Shown here: positions 8,296-17,303 of the stretch, one piece after another
How the letters are laid out: each line of letters opens with the position of its first letter
How positions within the stretch are numbered: the stretch's first letter is position 1
From: Rhodococcus rhodnii
Lineage (GTDB): Bacteria > Actinomycetota > Actinomycetes > Mycobacteriales > Pseudonocardiaceae
Assembly: GCA_000720375.1 (NCBI GenBank)
Contig: JOAA01000009.1
Coordinates: 124,001-188,000, forward strand
Direction of reading: 5' to 3'
DNA: 64,000 bases
Program-made: the position numbers and the translations under genes
Notes under the pieces: model-generated
Seen by the model: only the letters and a program-made list of their open reading frames with translations
The model's database searches: none
Told to the model about the DNA's origin: nothing

Positions 8296-9618
8296 GTGTT
8301 CGGAATCAAACGCTCCACGCACCCAGTGGACCAGCTGCTGCCCGCCGGGCAGATGGCCGCGCTGGGCCTGCAGCACGTGCTGGCGATGTACGCGGGCGCG
8401 GTCGCCGTGCCGCTGATCGTCGGCAGCGCACTGGGCATGTCCAAAGCGGACATCGGCTACCTGATCAACGCTGACCTGCTCATCTCGGGCGTGTCCACGC
8501 TGATCCAGTGCCTCGGGTTCTGGCGCTTCGGCGTCCGGTTGCCGTTGATGCAGGGCTGCACGTTCGCCGCGGTCACGCCGATGGTGTTCATCGGGACGAA
8601 CGACGGGATCACCGCGATCTACGGCGCGGTGATCGTCTCCGGGCTGCTGATGATCCTGCTGTCCCCGTTGTGGGGCAAGCTGTTGCGGTTCTTCCCGCCG
8701 CTGGTGACCGGCACCGTGATCACGGTCATCGGCCTGGCGTTGATCCCCGTGGCGGTGAACTGGGCGGCGGGCGGTGTCGGGGCGCCGAGTTTCGGTGCTC
8801 CTCGCAACCTCGCGCTGGCGCTTGGTGTGTTGCTGCTTGTGCTTGTGGTGCAACGGTTCGCGCCGCCCGCGCTGAGCCGGATCTCGGTGCTCGTCGGGAT
8901 CGTGCTCGGTACGCTGGTCGCGATCCCGTTCGGGTTCACGGACTTCTCCGGGGTCTCGGACGCGCCGATCTTCGGCATCAGCACCCCGTTCCACTTCGGA
9001 CTGCCCACGTTCGACGTGGCCGCGATCGTCGCGATGATCGTCGTCATGCTGGTCACCATGACCGAGACGACCGGTGACATCCTCGCGGTCGGCGAGATGA
9101 CCGGCCGTCCGGTCGACGGCAGGCGACTGGCCGACGGCCTGCGTGCGGACGGACTGTCCACAGTGCTCGGTGGGGTGTTCAACACGTTCCCGTACACGGC
9201 TTTCGGCCAGAACGCCGGCCTGGTCGGGCTGACCAGGGTGTACAGCAGGTTCGTCGTCGCGGTGGGCGGCGGGATCCTGGTGATCCTCGGTCTTTTCCCG
9301 ATCCTCGGCGAGATCGTCGCCCGGATTCCCGCTCCCGTTCTGGGCGGGGCGGGCATCGTGATGTTCGGGACAGTCGCCGCCATCGGCATCAAGATGCTGG
9401 CCAAAGTGGCCTTTGACAACAACGGCAACCTGATGGTCGTCGCAGTGTCGCTCGGCGTCGGCCTGGTGCCGACCGCCGTGCCGAAGATCTACGAGGACTT
9501 CCCCGACTGGTTCCGCACCATCATGGAATCGGGCATCAGCGCGGGCGCGCTGTCCGCGGTCGTGCTGAACCTGCTGTTCAACCACATCCGCGGCAAGCGC
9601 GCGGACGCCGTGTCATGA
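8296..9618 (+). CDS. NCS2-family nucleobase:cation symporter (xanthine/uric acid permease-like)
   Basis: 440 residues, largely transmembrane. The N-terminus (LGLQHVLAMYAGAVAVPLI) is the hallmark of uracil-xanthine permeases, and TGDILAVGEM and FNTFPYTAFGQNAGLV match conserved transport motifs of the xanthine/urate branch. It imports purines across the cytoplasmic membrane. GTG at 8296 is preceded by GGGAGGA at seven-base spacing. The last six bases overlap the 3' end of the convergent SGNH hydrolase. No purine-catabolic genes are adjacent. Confidence 0.9.
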   Translation: MFGIKRSTHPVDQLLPAGQMAALGLQHVLAMYAGAVAVPLIVGSALGMSKADIGYLINADLLISGVSTLIQCLGFWRFGVRLPLMQGCTFAAVTPMVFIGTNDGITAIYGAVIVSGLLMILLSPLWGKLLRFFPPLVTGTVITVIGLALIPVAVNWAAGGVGAPSFGAPRNLALALGVLLLVLVVQRFAPPALSRISVLVGIVLGTLVAIPFGFTDFSGVSDAPIFGISTPFHFGLPTFDVAAIVAMIVVMLVTMTETTGDILAVGEMTGRPVDGRRLADGLRADGLSTVLGGVFNTFPYTAFGQNAGLVGLTRVYSRFVVAVGGGILVILGLFPILGEIVARIPAPVLGGAGIVMFGTVAAIGIKMLAKVAFDNNGNLMVVAVSLGVGLVPTAVPKIYEDFPDWFRTIMESGISAGALSAVVLNLLFNHIRGKRADAVS

Positions 9619-10680
9619 ACCGACTGTCGGCGCTGCGTGCAGGTTGCCGTCCGGGCCGGCAAGACAGCTCGCCGAACGACCAGCGATAGCCAGGAATTCA
9701 CCGACACAACGGCCGATCTGCTCATAACCGGCGGCGTTGGGGTGGAAGGACTCCTGCAGGGCGTGGGTCGCTCGTTCCTGTGCGCGCAGATCTGTCCACT
9801 GCACGGCCAAGCGGCGGAACCATTCCCTGTTCGGATCAGTCGATGAACACGCCTCCCGGCCATTGCCTGCCCGCGACAGATCCAGGAACCGGGCGCCGCC
9901 GTCCTGTGCGGCCTTGCGCAGTCCTGTTGTGAGGGTCGGTACGGCGGTGTCCCTGACCCACTCCAGGTCCTCTGTCCTGAATGGACATCCGGACAGATCT
10001 TGCAGGCTGTGCAACACATCCGGGGAGATGGGCGAGGCGTACGACTGCAGCACGAGCTGGTAGTCGCTGTCCTGATATCCCGCGCCCGCCATGACCTTCT
10101 TGATGTCGGTGAGGACCTTCGTCACCTTCGGGACCATCGCGTCGATCCGGCGTTGCCAATCCTGGCCGAGCGACGCACCGCACGCCGGTTTGCCTGTGTC
10201 GAACCACGCCTCGACGCAGCTGTTGAGCGAGTTGGCGAACGATGGGTCGTCGTTCGCGCCGACCGCGACCACCACCGCCACTACCCGCTGCTGACGGGCG
10301 AGCACAGCGAGCCTGCCTGCCTGCGATGGCTCGGTGTACTGCTTGGCCTCACCAAGGCCGACCTGTGCGCTCGACGCACCCGAGCACGCCAGGCTGATCG
10401 TCGCGGCGATGTCCGGCATCTCGGTCTTGTGGATCGAGGCGTTGCGTGACCTGTGACACCAGTCACCATTTTCGCCGTTCGTGCCCGGTTCGTAGTCCCC
10501 GGCGCCCTCGCCCGAGATCGTGCTGTCGCCCATCGCGACCAACACCCTCGGCACGTTCTCCGGCGGCCGTAAGCCCGGTTGAGGCGGTTGTTGCTGGTCC
10601 CCGCCCACGACGAAGACCGTGATCAGCGCGACTGCGAGCAGTCCCGCGAGAGCCATCAGGTGCCAGCGCCACTTTCGCAT
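9613..10680 (-). CDS. membrane-anchored or secreted SGNH/GDSL hydrolase
   Basis: 355 residues with an N-terminal membrane segment (about 8-26). The block I motif is GDSTISGEGAGDY; GANDD is block III; SFHPNAAGYEQIG carries the C-terminal catalytic His. Five or more cysteines suggest disulfides outside the cell. The family includes esterases and lipases; the substrate is unknown. Its 3' end overlaps the permease gene by six bases. A TAGGAT box eight bases upstream of the ATG suggests a leaderless start. Confidence 0.8.
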   Translation of the reverse strand: MRKWRWHLMALAGLLAVALITVFVVGGDQQQPPQPGLRPPENVPRVLVAMGDSTISGEGAGDYEPGTNGENGDWCHRSRNASIHKTEMPDIAATISLACSGASSAQVGLGEAKQYTEPSQAGRLAVLARQQRVVAVVVAVGANDDPSFANSLNSCVEAWFDTGKPACGASLGQDWQRRIDAMVPKVTKVLTDIKKVMAGAGYQDSDYQLVLQSYASPISPDVLHSLQDLSGCPFRTEDLEWVRDTAVPTLTTGLRKAAQDGGARFLDLSRAGNGREACSSTDPNREWFRRLAVQWTDLRAQERATHALQESFHPNAAGYEQIGRCVGEFLAIAGRSASCLAGPDGNLHAAPTVGS

Positions 10681-10736
10681 CTCTGCTAATCCTAATGGGA
10701 TATCGACATACAGTCGCCCACGCGGGAGGGGAGCCT

Positions 10737-11252
10737 ATGAGCGACGTCGAGATCAGGACGGCGACAGACGCCGACTTAGGTGTGCTGATCAGCACGTTCG
10801 GTGACGAGGACTTCTTCGTCGACCGGATGGCTCGCCAGCACGCGGGCCGCGGCATGCTGCTGACGGCATGGATGCACGACAAACCCGTCGGGGACGTGTA
10901 CCTGTGGCTGGAACATGCCGATGAGGCCGAAGTCCGGGAGCACTTACCCGGGGTTCCGTTGCTCAACCACGTCGAGGTCCATCCGGAACACCGCAACAAG
11001 ACCGTCGGCACCCGGCTGGTGTGGGAGGCGGAAAGGCTTCTGGCGCAACGTGGTCACGACCGAGTCGCACTCGCCGTGCGGATCGACAACCTCGACGCGC
11101 ACCGGCTGTACTTGCGCCTCGGGTACGAGGTGTGGCCATATCCGCCGGTCGTGTGCATGTACGAGGTCAGACTCCCGGACGGATCCCGCAAGCGCTGCCC
11201 GGAGACGTGCCACATGATGGTCAAATCGCTTGCCGCGTCCGGAACGTCCTGA
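10737..11252 (+). CDS. GNAT-family N-acetyltransferase
   Basis: 171 residues. The acetyl-CoA binding motif A is clear (EVHPEHRNKTVGTRLVWEAERLL), followed by the usual NLDAHRLYLRLGYE of motif B. The ATG at 10737 follows GGGAGGGGAG. The acceptor is unknown. The 3' end overlaps the glycosyltransferase-like gene on the other strand by 32 bases. Confidence 0.85.
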   Translation: MSDVEIRTATDADLGVLISTFGDEDFFVDRMARQHAGRGMLLTAWMHDKPVGDVYLWLEHADEAEVREHLPGVPLLNHVEVHPEHRNKTVGTRLVWEAERLLAQRGHDRVALAVRIDNLDAHRLYLRLGYEVWPYPPVVCMYEVRLPDGSRKRCPETCHMMVKSLAASGTS

Positions 11253-12366
11253 GCCCGAGGAAGTTCAGCAGCCTCGGCACCCCTCTGTCGTGGTAGGTCG
11301 CGTTCATCGACGACAGGTAGCCCTGCCAGCGTTCCCGGTCCTTGCGCCACGCGGCCAGGTAGTCGACGCACATGTCCGGCTGGATCTTCAGGTTGCGCCC
11401 CTTCGCGGCCTTCAACGCCGCGGTCATCCGGCTCTTGTCCGCGCTGCCGAGGTGCTGCGCGTCGCGGACCATCTCGATCACTTCGTCGATGAACTGCCTG
11501 CGCCTGCCGAGAAAGTCCACCCAGTAGCCCGACTCGTCCGCGTCGGTGAGCTCACGGCCGTTGTCCAGCAGCCAGAACAGGCCCTCTGCCAGGCTGTCGC
11601 CGAGTTCCTCCGAGCGGGCCCGCCGATCATCCCGGTACGGGTCGTACGCGGCCTGCACGACCTTGCCGGTGCTGGCCGACGGGCTCAGGGTCTTCTCTTC
11701 GAGCAGGAAGAACCAGTCCTCGTTGTAGATGTCCGGGAAGAACGAGCTGTACGAACGCTGGCCGATCGCCAGCGCGCCGCCGCCGATGAAGGTGTCCTGC
11801 TTGCCGCCGGCATCCCGGAAGGCGTGGCAGACGACCGAGTTGTCCGGGAATCCGCCGATCGCCAGACCGGCACCCGTGTAGTAGTCCAGCAGACCGGCGG
11901 CGTCGTTGAGGTCCGCCGCGCGCGGCACGCTGATGTCGTCGTCGAGGAACACGATCCGTTCCCAACCGGCCACCTGCGCGAGCAGTAAGCCCAGGTTGCG
12001 CTTCATGCTGGTGTCGGTGCGCCGCTCGAACGCCGTGCTCGCGGTCACGTCGGACGTGTCGAACCGGGGCATCCTCGTGGACAGGCCTGCGGTGACGTCC
12101 ACCGCGATGATCTCGGTACCCGACGCCTTCGCCTCGCGGAAGGCCACGTTCGCGGCGGCGAGTTTGCTGCACAACGCGACGAGGACGCAGCCGCGGTCGC
12201 GGGCGAGAGCCATCGCGGTGCGCAGGTAGGCCACCGGACGCGCGGTGGGGACGATGATCGCGTCGACCGGTGCGGGCCGGGCCACGGCGTCGACAGTGAT
12301 CAGTTTGCGGTGCGACGGGCTGTGGTTGTCGGTTCCGTCGACCTCCACCGGTCCAGCAGCGATCAT
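11221..12366 (-). CDS. glycosyltransferase-like protein (GT-A fold), partner of the XRE regulator
   Basis: 381 residues, cytoplasmic. The middle contains GWERIVFLDDDISV, a DxD-type nucleotide-sugar/metal motif, and the N-terminal half has the alternating strand-helix pattern of a GT-A fold (DAIIVPTARPVAYLRTAMALA). The C-terminal third is helical and charged. I do not recognise a named family. The ATG at 12366 overlaps the stop of the XRE gene (ATGA), so the two proteins are coupled and probably act together. Possible roles are modification of a metabolite, nucleotide or protein under control of that regulator. Confidence 0.6.
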   Translation of the reverse strand: MIAAGPVEVDGTDNHSPSHRKLITVDAVARPAPVDAIIVPTARPVAYLRTAMALARDRGCVLVALCSKLAAANVAFREAKASGTEIIAVDVTAGLSTRMPRFDTSDVTASTAFERRTDTSMKRNLGLLLAQVAGWERIVFLDDDISVPRAADLNDAAGLLDYYTGAGLAIGGFPDNSVVCHAFRDAGGKQDTFIGGGALAIGQRSYSSFFPDIYNEDWFFLLEEKTLSPSASTGKVVQAAYDPYRDDRRARSEELGDSLAEGLFWLLDNGRELTDADESGYWVDFLGRRRQFIDEVIEMVRDAQHLGSADKSRMTAALKAAKGRNLKIQPDMCVDYLAAWRKDRERWQGYLSSMNATYHDRGVPRLLNFLGLRTFRTRQAI

Positions 12367-13445
12367 GCGGAGTCCTCCAGCCATTCGTGCAGCCTGGTAT
12401 CGGGCAGCGTCCAATCAGGGGTCAACGCCTGCCCCATCACCACCTCGACACGGGTGAGGATGCTGAAAGCCGGAGCATTGTTGAACTGTCTCACCAGGAA
12501 CGCGTCGTTGCGATCACGGAACCTGGCGTCGGTCAGCGCTCGGACGACGCCGAGCGTGCCGCGTCCGTACATGCCGTTGCAGATGGTGACGGTTCGCTTG
12601 GCATTGAACGGATTGCGTCCTCTGTAGAAGTGCCCCACGTCCCCGACGAGTTTCCCCCGGTCGAGTTGTGGCGCGAAAAGGGTCGTGCCGTCGTCGGACT
12701 GCACCTCGAAACCGCCGATGTCCTGCTCGTCGGACCTGGCGACCTGCTTGACCGGCAGTTCCACCCGATCGAGCAGGTCGCGGGTCACGAAGTTCCAGTC
12801 GACTCCGCCGAGCAGCACCAGATGCGACGTGTAGTCGTCCGGCGTGAGTTCCTGTGCGGTCTTGAAATGCACTTGGTTGGTCGGGTTGACCGCACGGATG
12901 TGACCGTACAACTCGATCAACGCGTCGAGATCGGCATATGTATAGAGGGCAACGTAATCCGGGCTGGCCGGATCCGCATAGCTGAACCCGCGTAGCAGCG
13001 ACTCGGGCAGCTGTGCGCACACGATGGTGACGATGTTGTCGTCGCCGAAGTGCCAGAAGCCTGCGGCGGGCGACTCGTGGCCGGTCGGGGCGACCACCGG
13101 TCCTGCTGCCGCCTGCTCGCGCAGCAGCAGCAGTTCGGCGCGCAACGCGTCTCGGCTGGCCCGTTCCTCGTTGGTCAGCTGGCTGTACGCGAGCAGCCGG
13201 TACGGGGTGGTCTCCACCGATCTCATTGTCGCGAAGAAGGTCGCGTATGCCTCGAGCCGTCCAACCGGCGGAACCGTCGGCTTCGCCGAGTTCTCCCAGG
13301 ACGAGATCAGCGAGACGCTCAGCGGCGTGCGACCGCCGAAGGCCTCGGCCAGCTGGTGCTGGGTGATCCGGACGCTTGGCCAGTGCCCCTCGCGCAGCGA
13401 CCGCAACCGGTGGGCGAGCGCGCGGCGAGGGTCATCGGGCGACAC
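12363..13445 (-). CDS. XRE-type HTH protein with a large uncharacterised C-terminal domain
   Basis: 360 residues. Residues about 5-75 form an XRE/Cro helix-turn-helix (RITQHQLAEAFGG then LSVSLISSWENSAKP). After a helical linker, residues about 125-345 form an alpha/beta domain with HLVLLGGVDWNFVTRDLL and RTVTICNGMYGRGTLGVVRAL, which I cannot assign; the glycine-rich loops suggest nucleotide or sugar binding. GTG at 13445 has AAAGG upstream. It is the first gene of a two-gene operon with the glycosyltransferase-like protein and is divergent from the cyclase-fold gene, separated by 297 bases with palindromes. Confidence 0.65.
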   Translation of the reverse strand: MSPDDPRRALAHRLRSLREGHWPSVRITQHQLAEAFGGRTPLSVSLISSWENSAKPTVPPVGRLEAYATFFATMRSVETTPYRLLAYSQLTNEERASRDALRAELLLLREQAAAGPVVAPTGHESPAAGFWHFGDDNIVTIVCAQLPESLLRGFSYADPASPDYVALYTYADLDALIELYGHIRAVNPTNQVHFKTAQELTPDDYTSHLVLLGGVDWNFVTRDLLDRVELPVKQVARSDEQDIGGFEVQSDDGTTLFAPQLDRGKLVGDVGHFYRGRNPFNAKRTVTICNGMYGRGTLGVVRALTDARFRDRNDAFLVRQFNNAPAFSILTRVEVVMGQALTPDWTLPDTRLHEWLEDSA

Positions 13446-13459
13446 GACAGTGGCCTTTC

Positions 13460-13472
13460 AGTGAACTTCACT
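13460..13472. promoter_or_regulatory. perfect palindrome, candidate operator
   Basis: AGTGAA, C, TTCACT lies 15 bases upstream of the XRE gene start. A second inverted repeat, CACTCA (13470-13475) and TGAGTG (13488-13493), overlaps it. The position suits autoregulation. Confidence 0.4.
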
Positions 13473-13615
13473 CAAGCACTAATTGGATGAGTGTACAACC
13501 GACCTGCTGCCGCCTGGGAACCCCTATGCCTCATAAGAAGAACCCAGGTGGTGGCGGATATTGTGCATCACTAGTACAAGCCTTACGCTGAAGCTTAGCA
13601 AAGTCGAGGCAACTT

Positions 13616-13639
13616 TACTGAAGTTTCTGAAATTCAGTA
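13616..13639. promoter_or_regulatory. interrupted palindrome, candidate operator
   Basis: TACTGAA and TTCAGTA are separated by ten bases in an AT-richer stretch of the 297-base divergent intergenic region between the XRE and cyclase-fold genes. The rest of that region shows no gene. Confidence 0.35.
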
Positions 13640-13742
13640 GGGCACAAGTTGGTCTCGACGGGCACACCTTCGCAGGCAGGGACGGAGGAGACCAGGAGAC
13701 ACGCCGACCGGCGTTGACCAAACGAACCGGAAGGGGGTCGTC

Positions 13743-14369
13743 ATGACGAACTCACTATCGCCACCCACCCCTGTGCAACCCCGTCATCGGGCCATCGTCG
13801 CAGTGGACATCGAAGGATCGACCACGAGGACGAACAAGGCACGCGCGTCACTGCGCAACGCCATGTACGAGCTGCTTGAGGAAGCGCTGCTGATCAGCGG
13901 AATCAAGGAGCGCCACCGCGACATGATCGACCGGGGGGACGGCGCCTTCATCCTCATCCACCCGGTCGACGACGCACCGAAGACGGTCCTGCTCACCACT
14001 GTCATCCCCACACTGGCCGAGTTGCTCGCGCAGTACGAGCCCGAGCGGCCCGACCACCGGTTCCGGTTGCGCGCCGCGGTCCACGCGGGCGAAGTGCACT
14101 ACGACAACCGCGGCTGGTACGGCGAGGACCTCGACGTCACCGCCCGGTTGCTGGACGCGCCGGAGCTCAAGCGCAGGTTCAAGCAGACCAGGGCGCGACT
14201 GATCCTGGTCGTGTCACAGGACATCTACCGCTCAGTGGTCCGGCACGGCTACGACGGCATCGACGACGCCTCGTACCAGCAGGTCGTGCAGGTCCAGATC
14301 GGCAGGCGGCGGCAGCGCGGGTGGGTGCAGATCCCCGGCGTCTCCGGCTACACCGGCCTGACGGCCTGA
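13743..14369 (+). CDS. class III nucleotidyl-cyclase-fold protein
   Basis: 208 residues covering essentially one cyclase homology domain. VDIEGSTTRT carries the first metal Asp, DRGDGAFILI the second, and FRLRAAVHAGEVHYDNRGWYGEDLDVTARLL resembles the C-terminal substrate loop. The arginine of that loop (VTARLL) is kept, but the usual Asn is replaced by Asp and the Lys before GDG by Arg, so activity and nucleotide choice are uncertain. There is no sensor or membrane domain. Such stand-alone domains occur widely in actinomycetes, sometimes beside HTH or conflict-system genes; here it faces the XRE/glycosyltransferase pair. The 3' end overlaps the thioesterase gene by 22 bases. Confidence 0.7.
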   Translation: MTNSLSPPTPVQPRHRAIVAVDIEGSTTRTNKARASLRNAMYELLEEALLISGIKERHRDMIDRGDGAFILIHPVDDAPKTVLLTTVIPTLAELLAQYEPERPDHRFRLRAAVHAGEVHYDNRGWYGEDLDVTARLLDAPELKRRFKQTRARLILVVSQDIYRSVVRHGYDGIDDASYQQVVQVQIGRRRQRGWVQIPGVSGYTGLTA

Positions 14370-15103
14370 CTCGCCTCGATGTGGTCGCGGATCGCGGCGA
14401 TCACATCCTGCGCGTTGGCGTCGATGTAGAAGTGATCCCCGGGGAACTCCCGGAACTGGAACTCGCCCGCGGTGTGCTCGGCCCATGCGCGGGCCTCGTC
14501 GAGGCTCACTTTCGGGTCGGCGTCGCCGACGAAGGCGAAAACGGGGGTTGACAGCTTCGGACCCGGGGTCCAGCGGTACGTCTCCGCGGCCTTGTAGTCG
14601 CCGCGGATGGACGGCAGCACCATCGCGAGCAGGTCCGGGTCGTCGAGCAGGTGTGAGCCGGCGCCACCGAGCCGCTTCACCTCGGCGATCAGGCCTTCGT
14701 CGTCGAGCAGGTGGGTCTTCTCGCCCCGGGTGCGGCTGGGAGCTCGCCTTCCGGAGGCGAACAGCGCGGTCGGCCGCACGCCCGCGTCCTCGAGCCTGCG
14801 CGTCAGTTCGTAGCCGACCGAGGCGCCCATGCTGTGGCCGAAGAGGGCGATCGGCTTGTCGGTGAGCGGCCGCAGCGCCTCGAACACCCCGTCGGCCAGC
14901 TGCTGGCACGTCTCCAGGCACGGTTCATCGCGCCGGTCCTGCCTGCCGGGGTACTGGATGGCGATCACGTCGACCTTGGGTGCCAACGCCTTGGCCACCG
15001 GCAGGTAGTAGCTGGCCGAGCCGCCGGCGTGCGGCAGGCAGACCAAGCGGGCCGATGCTCCCGGCGCCTGGACGAAACGACGGATCCACCGGTTGTCGGT
15101 CAT
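14348..15103 (-). CDS. type II thioesterase (GrsT/surfactin-thioesterase-like)
   Basis: 251 residues, alpha/beta hydrolase. Ser91 lies in GHSMGASVGYEL, the Asp is in FVGDADPKV and the His in FPGDHFYID. The N-terminus (LVCLPHAGGSASYY) is characteristic. These enzymes remove aberrant acyl groups from carrier proteins of NRPS/PKS lines. No synthase lies within this window, so it is an orphan editing enzyme or works on a distant cluster. The start overlaps the TetR stop by four bases. Confidence 0.88.
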   Translation of the reverse strand: MTDNRWIRRFVQAPGASARLVCLPHAGGSASYYLPVAKALAPKVDVIAIQYPGRQDRRDEPCLETCQQLADGVFEALRPLTDKPIALFGHSMGASVGYELTRRLEDAGVRPTALFASGRRAPSRTRGEKTHLLDDEGLIAEVKRLGGAGSHLLDDPDLLAMVLPSIRGDYKAAETYRWTPGPKLSTPVFAFVGDADPKVSLDEARAWAEHTAGEFQFREFPGDHFYIDANAQDVIAAIRDHIEASQAVRPV

Positions 15104-15819
15104 TGCGTGTCATCCCATTCTCTCAAGTGCCCGAGTCGCTGCTCCATCCCGTCGAGGCAGCGTTGCACGGCGTACTGGAAGAGGTCGGTGAAGAAGCAGG
15201 CGACGCGGTCGGGACGACCGGCGATCGTGGCGACGAAGTCACCGACCGCGGCGAGGCCCGGCAGGTCGGTGCGGTCGCGGAACGCCTGGTACTGCTGCGC
15301 GTGCACGCTGCGTACCGCGGCGATCCGGCGCTGGTCGTCCTCCAGGGCGATGTACTGGCACGCCGTGGTCATCACGACGTTGTAGGCCAGGACGCTGTCG
15401 TCGCCGAATCCCGCTTCCTGCAGCAGCCGCACGCCCATGTCGATGATCGGCCCGCCACATGACGCGGGCGGACCGTGCATGGCCAGCCGGTACGCGACGC
15501 CGGGGTAGCGGCGCAGCACTTCGCGGTGGTCGTCGAGCAGCAGCCCGAACCACTCGCGCCACGGCAGCGTCTCCGGCGGGACGGTGAGCTCGCGGACCAC
15601 GTGGTCGAGCACGAGGCTGACGACGGCCTCCCGGTCACCGACGTGGTGGTAGATCACCGCCGGTGACGCCTCGATCCTGGCCGCGAGTTGCCGCAACGTC
15701 CAGTTGTCCAGTCCGGTGTCCGCCGTCAGCGCGACGGCTTCGGCCACGATCTGCTCGACTGTGACCGCAGGCAGTCCGGCGCCGTTGCGCGAGCGCGCCC
15801 GCTGCTGCGGAATCCCCAT
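15100..15819 (-). CDS. TetR-family transcriptional regulator
   Basis: 239 residues. The N-terminal HTH (VEQIVAEAVALTADTGLDNWTLRQLAARIEASPAVIYHHVGDREAVV in part) is typical, with a TetR_C-type ligand domain after residue 80. It is translationally coupled to the thioesterase and so probably regulates it. TACTGT six bases upstream of the ATG (15826-15831) suggests leaderless initiation. Confidence 0.85.
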   Translation of the reverse strand: MGIPQQRARSRNGAGLPAVTVEQIVAEAVALTADTGLDNWTLRQLAARIEASPAVIYHHVGDREAVVSLVLDHVVRELTVPPETLPWREWFGLLLDDHREVLRRYPGVAYRLAMHGPPASCGGPIIDMGVRLLQEAGFGDDSVLAYNVVMTTACQYIALEDDQRRIAAVRSVHAQQYQAFRDRTDLPGLAAVGDFVATIAGRPDRVACFFTDLFQYAVQRCLDGMEQRLGHLREWDDTQ

Positions 15820-15894
15820 GTGGCGACAGTAGCGTTTCCGGTTGCCCGGGCTGTGCGAATTGCTCAGAGTTAGGGGGTTTCCAACCCCTGGTTC

Positions 15895-17220
15895 TCACAA
15901 TGTGACCGCTGTCAGGTCCACGTCGTGTGCGGCGTTCGCGGTGACGTCCCGTACCCGCTCGGCCCACACCGCGTGCCCATGCTTCGTCCACAGTGGAGCG
16001 ACGGGGAGTTCGCGCAGGATCTCGTTCTCGACCAGCCGGTAGTTCTCCGCCTGCACAGCGGCGTCACCGGAGGCGGCCGCGGCGTCGACGAACGGCTTGA
16101 CCGCGGCCATGTTCAGGTTCTTGACCAGTTCATGCGGACTGTCCAGAGCGAAGTCCAGCTGCCGGAGCACGACGGCCGGGCCGGCGCCGGTCGGCAGCCG
16201 CAGATTGGCACTGACCTGGTCGATGACCGCCTTCAGCTGTGCCGGGTCGCCTTCAGTCAGGTTCACCCCGGCCAGGCCGGCCTGCTCACGCAGGGTTTTC
16301 GCGGTGGCGGCGTCGAAATTGCACGCACGGCACACACCGGACGTCTCACCTGGCGCGATGGCCGGTGCGAACAGCCTGGTGGCCGGGTCGAACTGGTTGT
16401 CGAGCGGGCCTTCGGTGACGGCCTTGCGGTTGATGGACAGCGCGATCGCGTACCGCGCGGCCGGATCGGTGATCTCCGGGCTGAACTCGAGGTAGCTGGC
16501 GGTCGGCTTCGGCCAGATCACGTGCCGTGCGGCGAAGTCCTGGTGCATGGCGTGGTGCCTGCTGCCGGGGAAGTCCACGACCAGGTCCAGCTTGCCCGCC
16601 TTGACCTCGTCGAAGGCGACGCCGAGGTCGCGGTATACCTTGAGGTCGATCCGCTGCGCCTTGGTGCCGATCGGGTTGATCCGGACCAGCCGGCCACCTT
16701 TGCCGTTGTCCCACTGGCCGTCGAGCCGGAACGGGCCGTTGCCGAGGAGCTCCTTGCCGTCGCGCACCGGCAATGCCCGCCACGAGGCGAGGAAGGCAGG
16801 CACGTAGCTGGCGGGCGATTTCGTGGTCAGCCGGATGGTCAGCTGGTCGACCGGCTCGATCCGGTCGACCGGAACCGGTTGTTCGGCCAGTTTCGTCCAG
16901 GCGTCCACATAGGAGTTCGCGGTGACCGGTGCGCCGTCGTGGTACGTGCTCGGCCGCAGTTTGATCGTCCACGTGACCTGGTCGGCACTGCCCGTGACCG
17001 ACTCGGCGGCGCGCGGGGTGATCTTGCCGGTCGCGGGGTCGTAGTCGATCAGCGGCGTGTACAGCGCGTTGCTGATCATGCGGTCGCGCGCGGGTCCAAA
17101 CGCCGGTTCGCCGATACCGACGGTGAGCAAACCGGGCTCCTGTGCGGGAACGGGCTCCGGAGTACTGCTACAGCCGGTGATCACGAGGGCGGCGGCGAGC
17201 AGGATCGTGGTGACGCGCAT
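15895..17220 (-). CDS. ABC transporter solute-binding lipoprotein (peptide/nickel family 5)
   Basis: 441 residues. The signal ends in the lipobox LVITGC, so it should be a lipid-anchored extracellular protein. The body (LLTVGIGEPAFGPARDRM, VTWTIKLRPSTYHDGAPVTANSYVDAW) is the SBP_bac_5 fold for oligopeptides. The ATG at 17220 is chosen because it starts the signal peptide. No permease or ATPase genes adjoin it, so it is an orphan binding protein. Two cysteines in GVCRACNFDA are unusual and may form a disulfide. Confidence 0.85.
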   Translation of the reverse strand: MRVTTILLAAALVITGCSSTPEPVPAQEPGLLTVGIGEPAFGPARDRMISNALYTPLIDYDPATGKITPRAAESVTGSADQVTWTIKLRPSTYHDGAPVTANSYVDAWTKLAEQPVPVDRIEPVDQLTIRLTTKSPASYVPAFLASWRALPVRDGKELLGNGPFRLDGQWDNGKGGRLVRINPIGTKAQRIDLKVYRDLGVAFDEVKAGKLDLVVDFPGSRHHAMHQDFAARHVIWPKPTASYLEFSPEITDPAARYAIALSINRKAVTEGPLDNQFDPATRLFAPAIAPGETSGVCRACNFDAATAKTLREQAGLAGVNLTEGDPAQLKAVIDQVSANLRLPTGAGPAVVLRQLDFALDSPHELVKNLNMAAVKPFVDAAAASGDAAVQAENYRLVENEILRELPVAPLWTKHGHAVWAERVRDVTANAAHDVDLTAVTL

Positions 17221-17266
17221 GTCGCAAGTCCTAGCAGATAAGGGCTGCGGCAACGACTAAAGGCCG

Positions 17267-17296
17267 TTGTGTCTGATTTGGTAAGGCGCTTAAGGT
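17267..17296 (+). promoter_or_regulatory. promoter of the LVIVD-repeat gene, leaderless
   Basis: TTGTGT (17267-17272), an 18-base spacer, then TAAGGT (17291-17296), ending seven bases before the GTG at 17304. Confidence 0.45.
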
Positions 17297-17303
17297 CACC
17301 GGG

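Noticed and set aside
8245..9585. 446-codon minus-strand frame over the NCS2 permease
   Set aside because: Antisense shadow; the product is an unusually charged, Asp/His/Arg-rich chain.
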